The position numbers and the translations under genes are program-made. A stretch of 9,204 bases of DNA from positions 1-9,204 of the forward strand of contig CAKTXR010000083.1 of the NCBI GenBank assembly GCA_934631025.1, read 5' to 3'. This stretch comes from an uncultured Clostridia bacterium (GTDB taxonomy: Bacteria; Bacillota; Clostridia; Christensenellales; Aristaeellaceae). The notes beneath the pieces were generated by a model, which was given only the letters and a program-made list of their open reading frames with translations, was not told the origin of the DNA and made no database searches. Positions 5,392-9,204 of this stretch are shown piece by piece (the stretch's first letter is position 1; every line of letters begins with the position of its first letter).

Positions 5392-7314
5392 ATGAAAAAG
5401 AGTCTGCTGGCGGCGATACTGGCCGCGCTGATCATCCTGCTGGGCGCGTGGGCGCTGGCCGATGAGGACACGCTCGCCGTGACCGTAAACGGACAGGCGG
5501 CTGCGGGCGTGATCGAGGTCGACCTGAGCCGCGTAAACACGCTGAAGCTGGAAGCCAACATGCCCGTGAAGAGTTACCGCCGTTCGAGCAGCAGCCGCTG
5601 CGACATTGCGCCGGACGGCACGCTGACGGTCAAAAAGACCGGCGGCTTTACCATCACCGTGACCGCGGAAAACGGCCAGAAGGCGGCGGTGAAGTTCAAG
5701 GCCGTCAAAAAGGCGACGGCGATCAACGTGACCGGCAAGAGCCATGAGCTGGCTGCGGGCAAAAAGCTTTCTTTGAAGGCGAACGTTCAGCCCTCGGGCG
5801 TGAACAATAAGAAAGTGACCTGGGCGAGCAGCGACCCGTCCGCCGCGACTGTGGACGCGCGCGGCCGCGTGACGGCGCAGAAGGTCAGCGAGCGCAAAAG
5901 CGTCACGATCACCGCGACGGCGCAGGACGGCAGCGGCGTAACAGGCAGCTATGACCTGACGATTACGCCGGTCGCGTCCGGCGTGAAGCTCTATCTGGAC
6001 GGCGAAATCGTGAACGGCAAAACGCTGTATGTGGACGTAAACGCCGTGAACGCGCTCAGGCTGACCGCCGAGGTCGAGCCGGCGGGCGCGAGCCAGAGCG
6101 TGAAGTGGAAAAGCTCCAGCCGCGGCCGCGCGACCGTGACCGGCGGCAATGTGGCGATCAAAAAGCGCGGCAATGTGACCATCACCGCCGTGACCGAGGA
6201 CGGCAGCCGCGTTTCCGCGCGCGTTATCCTGAAGATCGCCGCGATCAGCAAGACCGTGACCGTCAGCGGCGCGGACACGCTGCCCGCGGGCAAGAGTGCG
6301 AAGCTCTCCGCGCAGGTGCTGCCCAGGGACACGACCGACAAAAAGGTGATCTGGTCGAGCTCCAATCCGTCCGTATTGAGCGTGGATTCGAGCGGCCGCA
6401 TCAGAGCGGGCAGCGTGACTACCGCGACGAATGTGACAATCACCGCGACCGCGCGCGACGGCGGCGCTGCGGGAACGCGCACAGTGACCGTGACCCCGCG
6501 CGCCATGGCTGTGAACGTCACCCGAAACGGCGCGGCGATCCCGAACGTCGTGTTCATCGACTCGGGCACGATGACGCCGGTCAGGCTGGGCGCGTCGGTC
6601 TATCCGGCGGACGCGGCGCAGAACGTGACCTGGAAGAGCGGCAACAACCGCGTCGTGCGCGTCGACAACAACGGCGTGCTGACCCCTGTCAAGAAGGGCA
6701 AGACCATCGTCACCGCGTCGGCCAACGACGGCACCGGCGTGAAGCGCACGTTCTATGTGGCCGTGGGCGACTTCAGCCAGCTGCCCTACTATATCGAGGT
6801 GGACAAGACCAATCAGGTCATACGCGTCTATGAGCGCGGCGACGGCACATACACGCATCTCATTCGCCGCATGGTGTGCTCGACCGGGCGCATCGACAGC
6901 AAGCTGCCCGACAAGCTCTACGAGATGAGCGGCGCGCGCCTGAAGTGGTGCCGCGCGGCCGACGGCCATCTGTACATGCAGTACGCCACGCGCATATACA
7001 GCTCGTATATGTTCCACGGCGTGCCGACCGACGGCGTGGGCGGCAGCCGCGTCAAGGCCGACTATTACAGAAAGCTGGGCGAGCGCGCCTCCGGCGGCTG
7101 CATACGCATGCTGTGCGCCGACGCGAAGTGGATATTCGACAACGTGCCCAATGGCTCGTTCGTGCTGGTGATGAAGGGCGCGCGCAATCCCGCCGAATAC
7201 GCATCTGTGACCGTGCCCGCCGCCAACCAGACCGGCAGCCTGATCTGGGACCCCACCGACGACAATCCCGCCAACCCGTACTACAACGCCGATTACACCT
7301 CCGAGGTAAAATAA
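5392..7314 (+). CDS. Secreted L,D-transpeptidase (YkuD fold) with five bacterial Ig-like domains
   Basis: The 640-residue product has a signal peptide (MKKSLL start, hydrophobic to about residue 20, likely cut after AWALA at 23). Five tandem Ig-like Big_2-type domains follow at about 28-103, 106-194, 197-282, 286-370 and 372-458. The C-terminal domain (about 465-595) is YkuD-like. It begins with YYIEVDKTNQVIRVY, has the upstream His in MFHGVP (H542) and the catalytic cysteine in SGGCIRM (C570) with R572. Such enzymes make 3-3 crosslinks in peptidoglycan or attach proteins to it through Cys acylation. The usual SHGC is SGGC here, a change at the position before the final Gly. The Ig repeats probably span or bind the wall. 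I chose ATG 5392 because AAGAGGTG lies 9 bases upstream and the signal peptide starts there. It is transcribed divergently from cdaA and followed by a strong terminator, so it is monocistronic. Confidence 0.9.
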   Translation: MKKSLLAAILAALIILLGAWALADEDTLAVTVNGQAAAGVIEVDLSRVNTLKLEANMPVKSYRRSSSSRCDIAPDGTLTVKKTGGFTITVTAENGQKAAVKFKAVKKATAINVTGKSHELAAGKKLSLKANVQPSGVNNKKVTWASSDPSAATVDARGRVTAQKVSERKSVTITATAQDGSGVTGSYDLTITPVASGVKLYLDGEIVNGKTLYVDVNAVNALRLTAEVEPAGASQSVKWKSSSRGRATVTGGNVAIKKRGNVTITAVTEDGSRVSARVILKIAAISKTVTVSGADTLPAGKSAKLSAQVLPRDTTDKKVIWSSSNPSVLSVDSSGRIRAGSVTTATNVTITATARDGGAAGTRTVTVTPRAMAVNVTRNGAAIPNVVFIDSGTMTPVRLGASVYPADAAQNVTWKSGNNRVVRVDNNGVLTPVKKGKTIVTASANDGTGVKRTFYVAVGDFSQLPYYIEVDKTNQVIRVYERGDGTYTHLIRRMVCSTGRIDSKLPDKLYEMSGARLKWCRAADGHLYMQYATRIYSSYMFHGVPTDGVGGSRVKADYYRKLGERASGGCIRMLCADAKWIFDNVPNGSFVLVMKGARNPAEYASVTVPAANQTGSLIWDPTDDNPANPYYNADYTSEVK

Positions 7315-7327
7315 GCGAATAAAGAAG

Positions 7328-7366
7328 CACCGGCTCGCCCATGCGATTGGGGGAGCCGGTGTTTTT
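7328..7366 (+). terminator. Intrinsic terminator of the L,D-transpeptidase gene
   Basis: CACCGGCTC (7328-7336) pairs with GAGCCGGTG (7353-7361), extended inward by CCC/GGG across one mismatch around an 8-base loop. TTTTT (7362-7366) follows. On the minus strand the stem is followed by CTTCTTTATT, so it may also stop transcription arriving from the right. Confidence 0.92.
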
Positions 7367-7388
7367 GCATGCGGGGGAAAGTTGGCGA

Positions 7389-7513
7389 AACAGACTGCGG
7401 TTTGTTGCTTGCGGCGGTGGCATCGGCGAAAAGGGCGTATTGATTGCGATGGGAGGCGGGTGTGCGTGCGGGCGGGAGATGTGCGCGACGGGGAACAGAC
7501 TGCGGTTTGTTGC
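7389..7513. repeat. Exact 20-base direct repeat in the convergent intergenic region
   Basis: AACAGACTGCGGTTTGTTGC occurs at 7389-7408 and again, identical, at 7494-7513, 105 bases apart. The second copy runs straight into the longer duplication starting at 7511. No function is evident. Confidence 0.75.
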
Positions 7514-7771
7514 GGGCGCGGCGGTTCAGATGGAGCGTGAGAAAAGGGCGGCGTATTCGCGAGCCTTTGCGCGAGGGGGGCGGACGAAGCGGCGGCTTTT
7601 GCGTTTGCTCTGACGGCGCGGGATTGATGGCGCGGCCGTTTTGATGTGGGGAGTGGCGGCTGCGTGCGCGGCGGTTCAGATGGAGCGTGAGAAAGGGCGG
7701 CGTATTCGCGAGCCTTTGCGCGGAGGAGGACGAGAGAAGCGGCGGCTTTTGCGCCTGTTTGACGGCGCGGG
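7511..7771. repeat. Imperfect direct duplication of about 111 bases, two copies
   Basis: Copy one is about 7511-7622 and copy two about 7661-7771, offset by 150 bases. A core beginning GCGCGGCGGTTCAGATGGAG is shared almost base for base, continuing through GTATTCGCGAGCCTTTGCGC. After small indels the copies realign at GCGGCGGCTTTTGCG and GACGGCGCGGG. The indels break any common reading frame, so the unit is non-coding. It lies between the two terminators. Confidence 0.8.
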
Positions 7772-7786
7772 CTGAGGAGTCGGGGG

Positions 7787-7824
7787 AAAAGAAAAACGGC
7801 TCTCCCGTGCGATTGGGGGAGCCG
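7787..7824 (-). terminator. Intrinsic terminator of the TIM-barrel gene
   Basis: Read on the minus strand, CGGCTCCCCC (7824-7815) pairs with GGGAGAGCCG (7806-7797) around an 8-base loop, followed by TTTTTCTTTT (7796-7787). It starts 15 bases after the stop codon. Its plus-strand sequence shares TGCGATTGGGGGAGCCGGTG with the terminator at 7328-7366. Confidence 0.9.
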
Positions 7825-7839
7825 GTGGGGGGCGGGGGA

Positions 7840-8706
7840 TCAGCCCTTGCTCAGCGAGCGCGCGACGGCGGCGGCGTAGATGTAGAAGGGCAGCGCCACC
7901 TCGGGCGCGAGGTCGCCGCTGGCAATCTCGAGGTTGTAATAGCCGTCGTAGCCGATCTCGCCGAGCGCGCGGGTGAAGGCGTGATAGTCCATCTTTTCGC
8001 ACCAGCCGGAGGACGTGTAGGGAATGATGTGCTCGTCCTTGCCCGCGTTGCCGTTGACGTGCAGCGCGAACAGCTTTTTGCCATAGATGCGCGCCATTTC
8101 GGCAATGTCCAGATGGAATATGTTGGCGTGGCCGGTGTCGATGCACGCGCCCACCAGCGGATGGTCGATTTTCTCGATGATGGGCATGATATCCTCGGCG
8201 CGCGCGACGTGGCTGTCGGCGTAGTTCAGGCCGTAGACGTTTTCCAGCGCCAGCTTTACATGGTGCTTTTCGAGCAGAGGGAGCATCTTTTCGGTCATGC
8301 GCAGATTGCCCTCGAACGTGAGAGAGGCGCTCTTTTCGTCAAAGAACGGATGCAGCACCGCCACGGGACAGCCGATTTCGCCGCAGATTTCCAGCGCGCG
8401 GATGTACGAGGGCAGCATGAAATCCTCGAACGCCTGCCATGTGCCGTCGCCCGGCAGCGCGATGTGGCCCGGATAATAGGGCAGGTGGCACTGCGCCAGC
8501 TCCAGCCCCGCGCGCTTCAAGTCATTGGCTTGCGCGACGATCTTCTCGCGCCATACGCTCTGCGCGATGATTTCCGGCTCCGTCGAGTGCGCGTCCATCG
8601 CCAGATCAACGCCGTCGAAACCCGCCAGCTTCATCAGGCACGCCGAATCATACGCGCCTATGCGCGCCATGCGAATGCCATGCTCCAGTGATGTGGATGT
8701 TTTCAT
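7840..8706 (-). CDS. Sugar phosphate isomerase/epimerase-like TIM barrel (xylose isomerase-like, AP endonuclease 2 family)
   Basis: The 288-residue cytoplasmic protein is of the xylose isomerase-like TIM-barrel superfamily, which isomerises or epimerises sugars, ketoses or inositol derivatives with a bound divalent metal. The expected metal ligands appear in order: E155 in LALENV, D190 in CIDTGHA (with H193 nearby), H216 in ALHVNGN and E260 in YYNLEIA. H119 in VLHPFF lies at the pocket. The length matches the family. The ATG at 8706 has AGGAGG (8721-8716) 9 bases upstream; an ATG at 8715 touches that site and is too close. The reading frame stays open upstream through the tandem repeats to 9168, but that part lies beyond the promoter and is not coding. 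The gene is alone between its own promoter and terminator. The substrate cannot be told from sequence. Confidence 0.88.
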   Translation of the reverse strand: MKTSTSLEHGIRMARIGAYDSACLMKLAGFDGVDLAMDAHSTEPEIIAQSVWREKIVAQANDLKRAGLELAQCHLPYYPGHIALPGDGTWQAFEDFMLPSYIRALEICGEIGCPVAVLHPFFDEKSASLTFEGNLRMTEKMLPLLEKHHVKLALENVYGLNYADSHVARAEDIMPIIEKIDHPLVGACIDTGHANIFHLDIAEMARIYGKKLFALHVNGNAGKDEHIIPYTSSGWCEKMDYHAFTRALGEIGYDGYYNLEIASGDLAPEVALPFYIYAAAVARSLSKG

Positions 8707-8737
8707 GTCTTTCATCCTCCTGTGATGGGATGGTTTC

Positions 8738-8766
8738 ATTTTAGCACACGCGGCGAAAAATGACAA
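8738..8766 (-). promoter_or_regulatory. Sigma-A promoter of the TIM-barrel gene
   Basis: On the minus strand, TTGTCA (8766-8761), a 17-base spacer ending TGC, and TAAAAT (8743-8738) form a good extended -10 promoter of the same design as the one at 5324-5352. Transcription should start near 8731, ten bases before the AGGAGG site (8721-8716). Confidence 0.82.
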
Positions 8767-8781
8767 GCCTGATGTAAAACG

Positions 8782-8827
8782 GACTCCGGTCTGATTTACG
8801 CTTTCGGGCGCGAAATAGACCGGAGTC
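8782..8827 (-). terminator. 11-bp stem-loop upstream of the TIM-barrel promoter
   Basis: GACTCCGGTCT (8782-8792) and AGACCGGAGTC (8817-8827) are a perfect 11-bp inverted repeat. The loop holds a second stem, TTTCG 8802-8806 with CGAAA 8811-8815. On the minus strand the stem is followed by CGTTTTAC, a short T-run. It could end a transcript coming out of the repeat array, insulating the TIM-barrel promoter, or be a binding site. Confidence 0.45.
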
Positions 8828-8848
8828 TGCATTGCACGCACAAACGCC

Positions 8849-8880
8849 GCGGAATTGGAACTGCTGAAAAGCGATTCCGC
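8849..8880. repeat. Short inverted repeat at the edge of the tandem array
   Basis: GCGGAAT (8849-8855) and ATTCCGC (8874-8880) form a 7-bp stem with an 18-base loop, a few bases before the array starts. Significance is uncertain. Confidence 0.3.
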
Positions 8881-8885
8881 GTCAG

Positions 8886-9204
8886 CGCGGAACAACGGAT
8901 TTAGTTCTATCGGAGACTTGCCAAACTCCAATTTATGGTTTGGCAAGTCGTGCGGTGCTGCGCGGCAGCAAGTGGAAGCCGCACAGCGGCCGCCCGTGCG
9001 GAATAACGGATTTGGCTCTATCGGAGACTTGCCAAACTCCAATTTATGGTTTGGCAAGTCGTGTGGTGCTGCGCGGCAGCAAGTGGAAGCCGCACAGCGG
9101 CCGCCCGTGCGGAACAACGGATTTGGCTCTATCGGAGACTTGCCAAACTCCAATTTATGGTTTGGCAAGTCGTGCGGTGCTGCGCGGCAGCAAGTGGAAG
9201 CCGC
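8886..9204. repeat. Tandem array of a 111-bp hairpin-rich repeat
   Basis: Hairpins at 8916, 9027 and 9138 mark three units at an exact 111-base period. The units at 8916 and 9027 are complete and differ at only two positions: C8953/T9064 and T9004/C9115. The third runs off the window, and a partial unit (about 8887-8915, two mismatches) precedes the first. Each unit has ACTTGCCAAAC and GTTTGGCAAGT arms (11-bp perfect stem, 11-base loop), then TGCTGC/GCAGCA. It then has GTGCGG, CCGCAC and GTGCGG around a GCGGCCGC palindrome. There are no CRISPR-like unique spacers. 111 is a multiple of three, so one minus-strand frame stays open, but no start signal supports translation. Confidence 0.93.

Larger units (their letters stand above)
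7367..7786. other. G-rich non-coding spacer between convergent genes
   Basis: About 420 bases without a credible gene, between the plus-strand and minus-strand terminators. The plus strand is G-rich, with GGG runs at 7451, 7458, 7470 and 7474 that could form a G-quadruplex. The content is mostly the duplicated blocks listed separately. The short open frames across it are Arg/Gly-rich and have no domain. Confidence 0.6.

Noticed and set aside
5389..7017. 542-residue minus-strand open frame opposite the transpeptidase
   Set aside because: Arg/His/Ala-rich shadow of the repetitive Ig-domain coding sequence, with no ribosome binding site or domain.
8707..9168. N-terminal extension of the TIM-barrel protein made of three 37-residue repeats
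   Set aside because: The frame is open only because the 111-bp unit is divisible by three and lacks stops in that frame. A promoter (8766-8738) and AGGAGG (8721-8716) lie between it and the TIM barrel, and the barrel is full length from 8706.
8886..9204. CRISPR array
   Set aside because: Whole 111-base units are near-identical with no unique spacers, the unit is far longer than a CRISPR repeat, and no cas genes are present.

Overview
The window comes from a GC-rich bacterium, most likely a high-GC member of the Clostridia (Bacillota). This placement is inferred from the cdaA-cdaR (c-di-AMP) pair, strong AGGAGG ribosome binding sites, extended -10 sigma-A promoters, and a secreted L,D-transpeptidase carrying bacterial Ig-like (Big_2) repeats. 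No rRNA or other taxonomic marker is present, so it stays an inference.

Layout, left to right. Positions 1-139 are non-coding and hold the truncated edge of a hairpin repeat followed by a structured stretch. Positions 140-1516 (minus) encode a polytopic GT-C/PIG-V-like mannosyltransferase. Positions 1523-2369 are a gene-poor, G-rich spacer with two strong inverted repeats near the mannosyltransferase start. Positions 2370-5110 (minus) form one operon in transcription order: cdaA (diadenylate cyclase), cdaR (YbbR regulator, overlapping cdaA by ATGA), and a 185-residue membrane protein I do not recognise. Positions 5111-5391 are a divergent promoter region. Positions 5392-7314 (plus) encode a secreted protein with five Ig-like domains and a C-terminal L,D-transpeptidase domain. 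Positions 7315-7839 lie between convergent genes, with a terminator at each end and duplicated non-coding sequence in the middle. Positions 7840-8706 (minus) encode a sugar phosphate isomerase/epimerase-like TIM barrel with its own promoter and terminator. Positions 8886-9204 are a 111-bp tandem repeat array that runs off the right edge.

The central theme is the cell envelope. CdaA makes c-di-AMP, which in Firmicutes controls osmotic balance and is tied to wall integrity; CdaR is its membrane-anchored partner; the divergent transpeptidase crosslinks or modifies peptidoglycan; and the PIG-V-like enzyme probably transfers sugar from a lipid carrier. The TIM-barrel gene looks like an independent carbon-metabolism gene.

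The least explained content is non-coding. A hairpin-rich 111-bp repeat forms the array at the right edge, and a diverged relative with a compensatory base-pair change lies at the left edge. There are also several strong unassigned hairpins.
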